DNA of 64,000 bases from Maribacter vaceletii (lineage in GTDB: Bacteria; Bacteroidota; Bacteroidia; Flavobacteriales; Flavobacteriaceae). This document shows, piece after piece, positions 43,008-51,418 of this stretch. Each line of letters starts with the position of its first letter. The stretch's first letter is position 1. Location of the stretch: contig NZ_RBIQ01000012.1 of assembly GCF_003634105.1 (NCBI RefSeq), positions 1 through 64,000 on the forward strand. The letters are read 5' to 3'. Made by a program: the position numbers and the translations under genes. The notes beneath the pieces are model-generated. The model saw only the letters and a program-made list of their open reading frames with translations, was not told the DNA's origin and searched no databases.

Positions 43008-43480
43008 TGAGTACTAAACTTACACATATAGATGAAGCTGGTAATGCCGTAATGGTAGATGTTTCTGATAAAGTAGAATCACCACGTTTAGCTATTGCAT
43101 CAGGGAAAGTGATTTTTCCAGAAGTAGTTTTTAAAACCTTATCAGAAAATCAATTTTCGGGTAAAAAAGGAAGCATTTTACAAACTGCAATAATAGCAGG
43201 AATACAGGCAGTAAAAAAAACATCTGAGTTAATTCCTCTTTGCCATCAAATAAATTTAACTAAAGTACATATAGATATAGAGCCAGGAACTAATGAGTTG
43301 TTGGTTAGTTGTACCGTAAAATGTACAGAAAAAACAGGAGTAGAAATGGAAGCTTTAACAGGTGTTTCTGTAGCAGCATTAACTATTTATGATATGTGTA
43401 AAGCCTTATCTCAGGATATTGTTATTTCTGAAATTAAATTAGAGAAAAAAACAGGAGGAAAAAATGATTTTGAAAGATAA
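43007..43480 (+). CDS. moaC: Cyclic pyranopterin monophosphate synthase MoaC
   Basis: Signature blocks are KGSILQTAIIAGIQAVKKTS, IPLCHQI and GVEMEALTGVSVAALTIYDMCK. It converts the MoaA product to cyclic pyranopterin monophosphate. Here it is a stand-alone 157-residue protein, not a MoaC-MoaB fusion as in some Bacteroidota. It overlaps moaA by one base and mobA by 17 bases. Confidence 0.95.
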   Translation: MSTKLTHIDEAGNAVMVDVSDKVESPRLAIASGKVIFPEVVFKTLSENQFSGKKGSILQTAIIAGIQAVKKTSELIPLCHQINLTKVHIDIEPGTNELLVSCTVKCTEKTGVEMEALTGVSVAALTIYDMCKALSQDIVISEIKLEKKTGGKNDFER

Positions 43481-44066
43481 AATATACGGTTTAGTTCTAT
43501 CTGGAGGTAAAAGTACCCGAATGGGACAAGATAAAGGATTGCTGTCTTATCATGGAATCCCTCAAAGGGAATATTTATATGAAATGTTAAGTTCTGTTTG
43601 CGATAAGACTTTTATGAGTATTCGTAAGGAACAAACATCGGAAATTAGTACAGGTTTTAATGTTATTATAGATAAAGATGAATATAAAGGGCCTTATAAT
43701 GGGCTTTTATCTGCTTATAAAGAACATCCAGATGTTGCTTGGTTAGTATTGGCTTGTGATTTACCTTTAATGAATGTTACTTCTCTAAAAGAACTAATAG
43801 CTTCTAGAAATACAAAAAGGAATCCTTTATCTACGGCTTTTGCATTAAAGGAGAATCCTTTGCCAGAACCATTATGCGCTATTTGGGAGCCAGAAGCACT
43901 AAAACAATCTGTTACTTACTTGGAAGCAGGCAATGGTAGTTGTCCACGTAAATATTTAATTAACAGTGATGTGGAATTAGTTTTTCCTACTAATGAACAT
44001 GTCTTGTTAAATGCAAATTCAGTAGAAGATTATGAAAAAGCGCTGGAGAAAATAGCTGTCTCATGA
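43464..44066 (+). CDS. mobA: Molybdenum cofactor nucleotidyltransferase, MobA type
   Basis: The nucleotide-binding loop LSGGKSTRMGQDK (residues 12-24) and LACDLPLMN near residue 95 follow the MobA (guanylyl) pattern rather than the LAAG-type loop of MocA (cytidylyl). The protein attaches a nucleotide to molybdenum-molybdopterin. The pairing with a xanthine-oxidase-family enzyme is unexpected (see findings). AGGAGG lies 5 bases before its ATG, inside moaC. At 200 residues it is standard. Confidence 0.85.
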   Translation: MILKDKIYGLVLSGGKSTRMGQDKGLLSYHGIPQREYLYEMLSSVCDKTFMSIRKEQTSEISTGFNVIIDKDEYKGPYNGLLSAYKEHPDVAWLVLACDLPLMNVTSLKELIASRNTKRNPLSTAFALKENPLPEPLCAIWEPEALKQSVTYLEAGNGSCPRKYLINSDVELVFPTNEHVLLNANSVEDYEKALEKIAVS

Positions 44067-45136
44067 GTGAGAATAGATACAGTAGGCAAATTCAATTAAA
44101 AAGTTTTGGAAAATTAGCGCAAGATAAATTAGCAAATGCTAAAGTTTTGGTAATTGGCGCTGGTGGTTTAGGTGTACCTGTTTTAACATATTTAAACGCC
44201 ATGGGAGTTGGTGAAATTGGAATTGTAGATAATGATACGGTTTCTATAACCAATTTGCATAGGCAGGTTTTATATGATGAGTCAGATGTAGGGACGCTAA
44301 AAGTAACTGTAGCAGCTAGGAAATTAAATGAACAGAATTCCGCCACACAAATTAAAACTTTTGCGACTTTTCTTAATGTTGAAAATGCTCTAAAAATTAT
44401 TAGAAATTATGACTGCGTTGTAGATGCTTCGGACAATTTCCCAACAAGATACCTTGTAAACGATGCTTGTGTTATCCTAAATAAACCTTTTGTTTATGGT
44501 GCTTTGCACGATTTTGAAGGGCAGGTAAGTGTTTTTAATGCAGATGGTAGTCCAACGTATAGGTGTTTGTTCCCAACCATGCCAAAAGAAGATGAGGTTC
44601 CAAATTGTAATGATAATGGCGTTTTAGGAATACTGCCAGGAATTATAGGTAACCTTCAAGCTTTAGAAACAGTTAAGTTAATTACCGGTATTGGAGATTT
44701 ACTCTCAGGGACTTTATTAATTTTTGATGCTTTAGCTCAGCGAACTCAAAAAATAAAATTTCCAGTTGTAGAAGAGAATCTATTAATTAAAGAATTACAG
44801 ACTAGTTATAGTTTTAGTTGTGAAACAATTCTAGAATCTATTGAAGCTATTGGTTTACAAGATTTGTTAGCCGATAAAAATATACAACTTATTGATGTTA
44901 GGACAAATAATGAATATGAAGATGAGCATCTTATTGGGGCTGTAAATATTCCGTTAGATGAAATAGATGACCGATTAAAAGAACTAGATATAGCGTCACC
45001 AGTTTATTTTATTTGTCAATCTGGTATACGCAGTAAAAAAGCTTTGCTAGAAGTAAAGAAACAATTTCCAGAAGCTATTTGTATTAATGTAAACGGAGGA
45101 ATGAATAAATTAAATTCCTTTGCTAACTATGCCTAA
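44063..45136 (+). CDS. moeB: MoaD-adenylating enzyme MoeB with rhodanese domain
   Basis: The ThiF/E1-like domain has VIGAGGLGVPVLTYL and IVDNDTVSITNLHRQVLY for ATP binding and adenylation, and VPNCNDNGVLGILPGI. Residues about 265-357 form a rhodanese domain with the active-site loop FICQSGIRS. This MOCS3-like fusion both activates the MoaD C-terminus and can deliver sulfur. It overlaps mobA by 4 bases (ATGA). The usual CxxC zinc pair was not clearly found. Confidence 0.88.
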   Translation: MSENRYSRQIQLKSFGKLAQDKLANAKVLVIGAGGLGVPVLTYLNAMGVGEIGIVDNDTVSITNLHRQVLYDESDVGTLKVTVAARKLNEQNSATQIKTFATFLNVENALKIIRNYDCVVDASDNFPTRYLVNDACVILNKPFVYGALHDFEGQVSVFNADGSPTYRCLFPTMPKEDEVPNCNDNGVLGILPGIIGNLQALETVKLITGIGDLLSGTLLIFDALAQRTQKIKFPVVEENLLIKELQTSYSFSCETILESIEAIGLQDLLADKNIQLIDVRTNNEYEDEHLIGAVNIPLDEIDDRLKELDIASPVYFICQSGIRSKKALLEVKKQFPEAICINVNGGMNKLNSFANYA

Positions 45137-45150
45137 ATATATTATTACTA

Positions 45151-46341
45151 ATGATAAATTTTGAGGATGCCTTTACTAAGGTATTAGAAAATACTAAAGA
45201 TTTTGGAGAAGAGACTGTTACATTAAAAAACAGTGTTGGTAGGGTATTAGCCGAAACAATTTATGCAGACCGTGATTTCCCGCCTTTTAATCGTTCAACT
45301 AAAGATGGTATTGCACTAAATTATAAATCTATTTTAGAAGGGAAAACGGAGTTAAAAATAGAGGGTATTTGTAGTGCAGGAATTCCGCAGCAAGAATTGA
45401 AAGAAGATTATAATTGTTTAGAGATTATGACAGGAGCTGTGTTACCTAAAAACGCAGATACCATTGTAATGTACGAACATGTTAGCATTACTGATGGTGT
45501 GGTTACCATAAATCAAATTCCAAAACAAGGAATAAATATTCATGCTCAAGGAACAGATGAAAAAGAAGGAGCTGTTTTATTATCTCCAGGAATACTAATA
45601 GATGCGGCTGAGGTTGGAGTTTTAGCAACAGTTGGTAAATCAGAAGTGAACGTTAAAAAAACACCAAAAATAACAGTTATTTCTACAGGAAATGAGCTTG
45701 TTCCAGTAGAAGAAAAACCATTACCACATCAAATTAGAAAATCTAATACTCTTTCTATAGAGGCAGCTTTGTACAAAGAGTATATTATTCCGGAACAGTT
45801 GCATTTAGCGGATAAAAAAGAAGAAATAAAAAAAAGTCTTTCCGTAGCGCTTAAGAATAATGACGCTCTATTGTTAAGCGGTGGTGTTTCTAAAGGAAAA
45901 TACGATTTTATTCCAGAAGTTATGGAAGAATTAGGAGTAGAAAAAGTTTTTCATAGAGTGGCACAAAAACCAGGAAAGCCTTTTTGGTTTGGTATTCATA
46001 AAGAAACAGAAACTATTATATTTTCTTTCCCTGGAAATCCTGTTTCCACATTTGCTAACTACCATGTGTATTTTTTACCGTGGCTAAAAAAGAGTTTGGG
46101 ATTACCACAAGATAATTTACAAGTGCAATTACAGGAGGAAATAGAAGCAAAACCTCCCTTAACAAAATTTGTTCAAGTAACTACTTTTTTAGAGAAAGGT
46201 TTGTTTTGTGGAAAACTCATAAATGGTAATGGTTCTGGAGATTTAACAACATTATCCAGAGCTAATGGCTTTGTTTGTTTGTCCCCTAGAGAAGATATTT
46301 ATAAAATAGGGGAGTTAGTACCTTTCATAAAGGTAAAATAA
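45151..46341 (+). CDS. moeA: Molybdopterin molybdotransferase MoeA
   Basis: It has DFPPFNRSTKDGIAL at the N-terminus (usually PPFDxSAMDGYA), then IMTGAVLPKNADTIVMYE, the ISTGNELVP and SGGVSKGKYD motifs, and FSFPGNPVSTFANYHVYFLPWL. It inserts molybdate into adenylated molybdopterin. At 396 residues it is full length. It ends the operon. No mogA/moaB gene is in the window to supply adenylated molybdopterin. Confidence 0.93.
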   Translation: MINFEDAFTKVLENTKDFGEETVTLKNSVGRVLAETIYADRDFPPFNRSTKDGIALNYKSILEGKTELKIEGICSAGIPQQELKEDYNCLEIMTGAVLPKNADTIVMYEHVSITDGVVTINQIPKQGINIHAQGTDEKEGAVLLSPGILIDAAEVGVLATVGKSEVNVKKTPKITVISTGNELVPVEEKPLPHQIRKSNTLSIEAALYKEYIIPEQLHLADKKEEIKKSLSVALKNNDALLLSGGVSKGKYDFIPEVMEELGVEKVFHRVAQKPGKPFWFGIHKETETIIFSFPGNPVSTFANYHVYFLPWLKKSLGLPQDNLQVQLQEEIEAKPPLTKFVQVTTFLEKGLFCGKLINGNGSGDLTTLSRANGFVCLSPREDIYKIGELVPFIKVK

Positions 46342-46398
46342 ATTATGAACATATCTTTTGTAGGATTACGTATGTTTTTTTACGCAAATAAGCTGATT

Positions 46399-46406
46399 TA
46401 TTTTTG
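46399..46406 (+). promoter_or_regulatory. -7 promoter element of the NUMOD4 gene
   Basis: TATTTTTG lies about 100 bases before the ATG, predicting a leader of roughly 95 bases. The leader contains an AATACC/GGTATT inverted repeat. Confidence 0.4.
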
Positions 46407-46508
46407 TTCTTTGTAAGGAATACCTCAAATAATATTGGTATTGCAAAGAATTTTATATCTTGTTAAAATATATAAAGAAACCATTAACTATCATTGAACC
46501 CCCTAAAG

Positions 46509-47051
46509 ATGATAAAAAGCTACAGAAAAGAAAATTGGAAAGAAATTAAGTTTGACGACAAGATTTCTAAAAATGAGAAGTACAAGATTTCAAATTTTGG
46601 AAGAATCATTAATTGTAAAGGTACTACCGAGAAATTGGTTAAAGTAACTTATATTAATGGCTACCAGAATTTGCCTTTAAAACAAGAAGTGAATAAAAAA
46701 TTAACTAGTAGATATGTACATAAGTTAATTGCAGAGCATTTTCTTGAAAAAAATGACGGTCAATATGTTATTCATTTAAACTACGATAAAAAGGATAATA
46801 GACTCGAAAACTTAAAATGGGCTACTAAAGAGGAGAAAGAAAAACACCAATTTAGTAATCCAGAATACAAAGAGGCTTCTAAAAGGCGTAGGTATTCAAA
46901 ACTATCCGAAGCTAAAGTAAGGTTACTCAAGAAAAAAATAAATGATCCTAATAGGCGTACTAGGCTAAAAATGTTAGCGAAGCAATTTGGTATTTCTGAA
47001 ATGCAGTTGTACAGAATTAAATCTGGTGAGAACTGGGGTTCTGTTGAATAA
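46509..47051 (+). CDS. NUMOD4 / degenerate HNH protein with C-terminal helix-turn-helix
   Basis: Residues about 5-35 match NUMOD4 (WKEIKFDDKISKNEKYKISN, then FGRI). Residues about 70-110 match the HNH core of homing-type nucleases (RYVHKLIAEHFLEKNDG, then VIHLNYDKKDNRLENLKWAT). In the core the usual NHIDGNK is IHLNYDK: the His stays, but the metal-site Asp and the Gly-Asn are changed. The last 50 residues form a helix-turn-helix (AKQFGISEMQLYRIKSGENW). It is a single gene between moeA and DUF3810, with no intron or phage genes. A domesticated DNA-binding protein is as likely as a nuclease. Confidence 0.75.
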   Translation: MIKSYRKENWKEIKFDDKISKNEKYKISNFGRIINCKGTTEKLVKVTYINGYQNLPLKQEVNKKLTSRYVHKLIAEHFLEKNDGQYVIHLNYDKKDNRLENLKWATKEEKEKHQFSNPEYKEASKRRRYSKLSEAKVRLLKKKINDPNRRTRLKMLAKQFGISEMQLYRIKSGENWGSVE

Positions 47052-47063
47052 TATTTTATAACG

Positions 47064-48131
47064 TTACAAATTGTTTTTTTTATGATAGCTAATCATAAGG
47101 GATACAACAGCATTATAGCTTTGTATTCCTTTTGTTTGATTGTTTGCTTTTAAAAAACTGTTGTATATAGTTTTAAATATTGGCTCTAGCGGATTTTCGT
47201 AAGTATCCCAAAAGTCTGCCATTTGTTTATAATTTTTTCTGACTCCAGGGTTTAATTCATCTAATAACTGCTTAACAAGTTCAGGGTCTTTTTTGTTTAT
47301 ATCATTTAAGCAATAACCTAAAGCATAAGCATATGCAGAATATTTAAAATATATATCAGAATTGCGAACAGTAACTAAATAACCAATAAAATTAGTTTCA
47401 TTTTCTGCAGAATACCCAATTTGATGCCCAATTTCATGACCTGCAACTACAGGAAATCTAAATTTAGGTAATAATGCATTTACTTGCGCTTCATTAGTAA
47501 ATGGGTTAAGATAGCCACCATACCCCATATAGGTTAGTCCTGTGCTAAAGAGCGATTTTTTTATGCTTGGTTTTTGGTAAGATAAAAAAGGATATTTTTT
47601 ATTTAATTGATCGTAACCCTCTAAAGTTTTAGAAAATATTTCTTCTTTAGTGTAAGGGGAAGTTACGGGAGTTGTAGCGTCTTTTGTTATTTGTAATTGT
47701 GTGGCGTTAGTTTTGGCAATTAGTTTTTTAGTTAAAACAATAAGTTCTTCCTGCGTGTAATCTTCCTTTAAATGGAACTTTTTAGCAATAGGTTCTCTAT
47801 AATAATTTAATCCCCATAGTAAATGAAAAGTAAAATAAACTATAGAGAGTATCATTATACAGTTTATAAAAAACACTTTTAAGTTTTTTCGTAAATACTT
47901 TCTATTGGTATAAATATATCCTAAACCTATAGCTAGTAAAGAAAAATATATAATATCTCCTATAGAAAAAGGAACCCATCCAAAAAGTGTTCTAAAGAAA
48001 GAGGATAGTATTGGGTATAGCCAATTGCTATAATATTTTTCTATAATCTCAGGGTGGCTTCCAAGCCACTTCACAGCAATAATTTGTGGTATTAATAATA
48101 AGGCAATGCTTCTATTTAGAGTTAATTTCAA
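47064..48131 (-). CDS. DUF3810 membrane metallopeptidase-like protein
   Basis: Three hydrophobic segments lie in the first 115 residues. They are followed by a soluble domain with the zincin motif VAGHEIGHQIGYSAENETNFIGYL, where a downstream Glu is the likely third ligand. DUF3810 is a Bacteroidota family whose substrates are unknown. No ATG is near the N-terminus, so the start is a TTG at the head of MKLTLNRS. It is convergent with the NUMOD4 gene and divergent from pepD. Confidence 0.78.
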   Translation of the reverse strand: MKLTLNRSIALLLIPQIIAVKWLGSHPEIIEKYYSNWLYPILSSFFRTLFGWVPFSIGDIIYFSLLAIGLGYIYTNRKYLRKNLKVFFINCIMILSIVYFTFHLLWGLNYYREPIAKKFHLKEDYTQEELIVLTKKLIAKTNATQLQITKDATTPVTSPYTKEEIFSKTLEGYDQLNKKYPFLSYQKPSIKKSLFSTGLTYMGYGGYLNPFTNEAQVNALLPKFRFPVVAGHEIGHQIGYSAENETNFIGYLVTVRNSDIYFKYSAYAYALGYCLNDINKKDPELVKQLLDELNPGVRKNYKQMADFWDTYENPLEPIFKTIYNSFLKANNQTKGIQSYNAVVSLMISYHKKNNL

Positions 48132-48215
48132 ATTATATTGATGTTATAAAATTATGAATACGTAGTGTCCTTTTCAAAATTAGCTAAATTCCTCGTAAGG
48201 TTGTTTATCAATCCG

Positions 48216-48223
48216 TATTTTTG
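48216..48223 (+). promoter_or_regulatory. -7 promoter element of pepD
   Basis: TATTTTTG lies 19 bases before the ATG. A GTG 18 bases upstream of that ATG would fall at the predicted start of transcription, which argues against using it. Confidence 0.5.
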
Positions 48224-48242
48224 AGTGATTAAAATAAAAAAA

Positions 48243-49703
48243 ATGAGTAAAGAAATAAGAGAATTAGAACCTATAGCTGTTTGGAACAAGTTTGCAGATT
48301 TAAATGCAGTTCCAAGGCCTTCTAAAAAAGAAGAACGTGTTATAAATTTTATGCTTGCTTTTGGAGAATCTTTAAATTTAGAAACTCTTAAAGATGAGAT
48401 TGGTAATGTTATAATTAGAAAACCTGCTTCTAAAGGTTTTGAAAATAAAAAAATGATAACATTACAGTCCCATTTAGATATGGTGCATCAAAAAAACAAT
48501 GACACTATTTTTAATTTTGATGAACAAGGGATAGAAATGTTTGTTGAGGAAGATTGGGTAAAAGCTAATGGAACTACTTTGGGGGCAGATAATGGGTTAG
48601 GAGTTGCTACCATAATGGCATTACTAGAGAGTACAAATATAGAACATCCTGCTTTAGAGGCTTTATTCACGATTGATGAGGAAACGGGAATGACTGGTGC
48701 AATGGGTCTTAAAGGAGGTATTTTAAAAGGTGAGATTTTACTAAATTTAGATACCGAAGAAGATGATGAAATAGGTATAGGTTGTGCTGGAGGAGTAGAT
48801 ATAACTGCAAAACGTTCCTATTCTGAAAAGTCTCTTCCAAGGGGAGTGGTTCCTTATAAAATTGTTGTTAACGGTTTGCAAGGTGGGCATAGTGGTATGG
48901 ATATTCATAAAGGTTTAGGGAATGCTAATAAAATAATGAATAGGGTTTTATATACTTGTAATAAGAATTATAATATAAGAATTTCTGAAATAAATGGTGG
49001 TGGTTTACGTAATGCAATACCACGCGAAAGTTCTACTGTTTTAATTGTAGATAAAGCCCATGCAAGTGCATTTGAAAAAGAAATAGAAAACTTAGCAGTT
49101 ATAATAAAAAAGGAGTTTAAAATAACAGAGCCTAATCTTAATGTTACGTTTACTGTAGTTAAAAAACCTAAAAAAGTTATGGGATTACGTCCTCAAGAAA
49201 AACTATTCAATGCTATTTATGCAGCGCATAATGGTGTTTATAGTATGAGTGCTTCAATGCCAAATTTAGTAGAAACCTCTAATAATATTGCTAGAGTAAC
49301 TGTTAAAAAAGGAGAGGTTGTCATAGCTTGTTTAACACGTTCTTCTGTTAATTCGGCTAAAGATGATTTAACAAACGTGTTAACAGCTACTTTTGAAATG
49401 GCTGGTATGGATGTTTCTTTGTCTGGAGATTACCCTGGTTGGAATCCTAACCCGGATTCTGCTATATTAAAAGTTTTGGTAAATAAATATGAAACAATTT
49501 TTAAAGAAAAACCAAATGTAGCCGCCTGTCATGCAGGTTTAGAATGTGGTATTCTTGGGCAAAATTATCCAAAAATAGATATGATAAGTTTTGGTCCAAC
49601 AATTAAAGGAGCGCATTCTCCAGATGAACGAGTAAGTATTTCATCTGTTCAAAAATACTGGAAATTTGTTTTGGAAATTTTAAAAGATAGCCCAGAAAAA
49701 TAA
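48243..49703 (+). CDS. pepD: Aminoacyl-histidine dipeptidase (M20 family)
   Basis: The M20 metal ligands appear in order: LQSHLDMVHQKN, GADNGLGVATIMA (bridging Asp), DEETGMTGAMGL (general base Glu), LNLDTEEDDEIGIGCAGG and, near the end, CHAGLECGILG and GPTIKGAHSPDERVSI. The enzyme hydrolyses dipeptides such as carnosine in the cytoplasm. At 486 residues with the lid domain it matches PepD rather than peptidase T. There is no signal peptide. A strong bidirectional terminator follows. Confidence 0.93.
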   Translation: MSKEIRELEPIAVWNKFADLNAVPRPSKKEERVINFMLAFGESLNLETLKDEIGNVIIRKPASKGFENKKMITLQSHLDMVHQKNNDTIFNFDEQGIEMFVEEDWVKANGTTLGADNGLGVATIMALLESTNIEHPALEALFTIDEETGMTGAMGLKGGILKGEILLNLDTEEDDEIGIGCAGGVDITAKRSYSEKSLPRGVVPYKIVVNGLQGGHSGMDIHKGLGNANKIMNRVLYTCNKNYNIRISEINGGGLRNAIPRESSTVLIVDKAHASAFEKEIENLAVIIKKEFKITEPNLNVTFTVVKKPKKVMGLRPQEKLFNAIYAAHNGVYSMSASMPNLVETSNNIARVTVKKGEVVIACLTRSSVNSAKDDLTNVLTATFEMAGMDVSLSGDYPGWNPNPDSAILKVLVNKYETIFKEKPNVAACHAGLECGILGQNYPKIDMISFGPTIKGAHSPDERVSISSVQKYWKFVLEILKDSPEK

Positions 49704-49707
49704 TCAT

Positions 49708-49740
49708 AAAAAAAGGCTTGCACATTGCAAGCCTTTTTTT
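49708..49740. terminator. Bidirectional terminator between pepD and the PPIase gene
   Basis: AAAGGCTTGCA pairs with TGCAAGCCTTT around a 3-base loop. It is flanked by A and T runs on both sides, between convergent genes. Confidence 0.9.
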
Positions 49741-49755
49741 TGGTTTAATTAAATT

Positions 49756-50862
49756 TTATTCTGCAATATCAGTGATTTCTAAATCAAAAACTAAATCTGC
49801 GTTAGGAGGAATAACAGCTCCTGCACCAGCTTCTCCATATCCTAAGTGTGGCGGTATAAATACACGTATTTTGTCACCAACTTTCATACTTAATAATCCT
49901 TCTTTAAATCCAGGGATTAGAGTTGCATCTGGACTATAGTCCATAGGAATTGCTTCATATCCGCGACCCTGTTTTCTCCTATCATCATATTTATTAAATT
50001 TTCTAGCAACTTCCTCATAATTACTATCAAATAAATTCCCATTAGATAAGTAGCCAGCATAAAAAACTTTTACTTTTTGTCCAACTTTTGGTTTGTCTCC
50101 TGTACCTTCTTTAATTGTATATACTTTTAATCCACTTGGTAATTCTGTTGCTTTTGTTTTCATTTCATTAAGCTCAGCAGCAAATTCACTTTTCATTTTT
50201 TCAAAAGCAGCAATTTTTTCTTCTTCACCTTTAAAATAAGAACTCATAACTTCAACGGCATCAAACTTTTTAGCAAGTTTCCCATTTCTTATAATACTAA
50301 CTTTATTCATGACAATACTATCTAAAGGTCTGTCAGATTGTGTTTTTACTACAGCAATAGAGTCTACTATATCTAAACCTTCTACTACTTCGCCAAAAAC
50401 AGTATGTCTTCCATTTAAAAAAGGGGTTTCTTTATGTGTTATAAAAAATTGACTACCGTTGGTTGTTGGTCCAGAGTTAGCCATAGATAAGATACCTTTT
50501 TTACTGTGCGTTAAAGAGTCATTAAATTCATCTTTAAATTTATATCCTGGGCTACCAGAGCCAGTTCCAGTAGGATCGCCACCTTGAATCATAAAGTCTT
50601 TTATAACTCTATGGAAAATAATACCGTCATAATATTTTTTTCCTTTAAATTCTTCGCTAACAAATGGACTTGTTCCTTCTGCTAAAGATATAAAGTTAGC
50701 AACAGTAACTGGAGTTTTTTCTTGTTCTAATTTTACAATTATATCTCCTTTAGTGGTTTCTATATTTGCAAATAATCCATCTCCTAATTCTGCATGTTTT
50801 CCAGATTTACAACTTGCTATTGCAAGAGTTATAACTATAAATGCATATACTTTTTTAATCAT
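49756..50862 (-). CDS. Dual-domain peptidyl-prolyl isomerase lipoprotein (cyclophilin + FKBP)
   Basis: The lipobox IASC gives lipidated Cys18. Residues about 35-195 are a cyclophilin (FHRVIKDFMIQGGDPTGTG, SQFFITHKETPFLNGRHTVF). A helical linker of about 45 residues follows. Residues about 245-368 are an FKBP (GQKVKVFYAGYLSNGNLFDS, HLGYGEAGAGAVIPPNADLV). Both active sites look intact. Such cyclophilin-linker-FKBP proteins (CFBP) are known from flavobacteria. The FKBP part holds an insertion of about 20 residues. It lies downstream of gldI and should act in the periplasm on exported proteins. Confidence 0.9.
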   Translation of the reverse strand: MIKKVYAFIVITLAIASCKSGKHAELGDGLFANIETTKGDIIVKLEQEKTPVTVANFISLAEGTSPFVSEEFKGKKYYDGIIFHRVIKDFMIQGGDPTGTGSGSPGYKFKDEFNDSLTHSKKGILSMANSGPTTNGSQFFITHKETPFLNGRHTVFGEVVEGLDIVDSIAVVKTQSDRPLDSIVMNKVSIIRNGKLAKKFDAVEVMSSYFKGEEEKIAAFEKMKSEFAAELNEMKTKATELPSGLKVYTIKEGTGDKPKVGQKVKVFYAGYLSNGNLFDSNYEEVARKFNKYDDRRKQGRGYEAIPMDYSPDATLIPGFKEGLLSMKVGDKIRVFIPPHLGYGEAGAGAVIPPNADLVFDLEITDIAE

Positions 50863-50878
50863 AATATTAATTTTAAAT

Positions 50879-51418
50879 CTATTGGTTTTCTTTTTTAATT
50901 TTTAAAATGGAAATAGTTGCTTTTATAGGAAGGTTAATTCCAATTTTTTTATTGTCTCCGTGATAGCCATACGCTAAAGATGAAGGATATAAGAATGTTG
51001 CAGTTTCATTTTCTTTTAATAATTTAACACTATGTCTAAGTCCTGGAAATAGTTCTTGTAAATCTACTTTGTAATTAATAGTATCTATTTCTTTGTAAGA
51101 GTAAATAGTGTCATTGTTTACATTTAAAATGGTATAGGTCATGGTAACTAAGTCTTTTGGTTTAGCAGTATAGTTACTTTCATTATTTTTGGATGTATAA
51201 AAATACCAAGAACCTACATCGCTATGTATGTATTTGTTAATAGTATCTTTTTCAATAATATCTTTAAAGAGTTCTTCTTCTTCTTTTAAAAGTCTTTTGT
51301 TTCTAGCAACGGATTCTTTGATAATATTTCCTGAACTTTTTTTAACTGCTCTTCTTGGTTCTGGTCCTTTGCAACTTACAATAGCTAATAGGAATATAAT
51401 TAGTGAGATGTTTTTCAT
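50879..51418 (-). CDS. gldI: GldI, gliding-associated FKBP-type isomerase lipoprotein
   Basis: The lipobox IVSC gives lipidated Cys16, followed by KGPEPRRAVKKSSG, the proline- and arginine-rich start typical of GldI. The C-terminal 100 residues form an FKBP domain (TMTYTILNVNNDTIYSY, LFPGLRHSVKLLKENETATF, SSLAYGYHGDNKKIG). In Flavobacterium johnsoniae GldI is needed for gliding. The start overlaps the stop of the DHH phosphoesterase gene by 4 bases. Some aromatic residues of the FKBP pocket differ from classic FKBPs, so catalytic activity may be low. Confidence 0.85.
   Translation of the reverse strand: MKNISLIIFLLAIVSCKGPEPRRAVKKSSGNIIKESVARNKRLLKEEEELFKDIIEKDTINKYIHSDVGSWYFYTSKNNESNYTAKPKDLVTMTYTILNVNNDTIYSYKEIDTINYKVDLQELFPGLRHSVKLLKENETATFLYPSSLAYGYHGDNKKIGINLPIKATISILKIKKENQ

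Noticed and set aside
46345-46416. A 23-codon open frame before the NUMOD4 gene
   Set aside because: It is very short, overlaps the predicted promoter, and has no family features.
46509-47051. Active mobile intron or intein carrying the HNH-like gene
   Set aside because: Flanking genes moeA and DUF3810 are intact and uninterrupted, and no intron or intein boundaries are visible.
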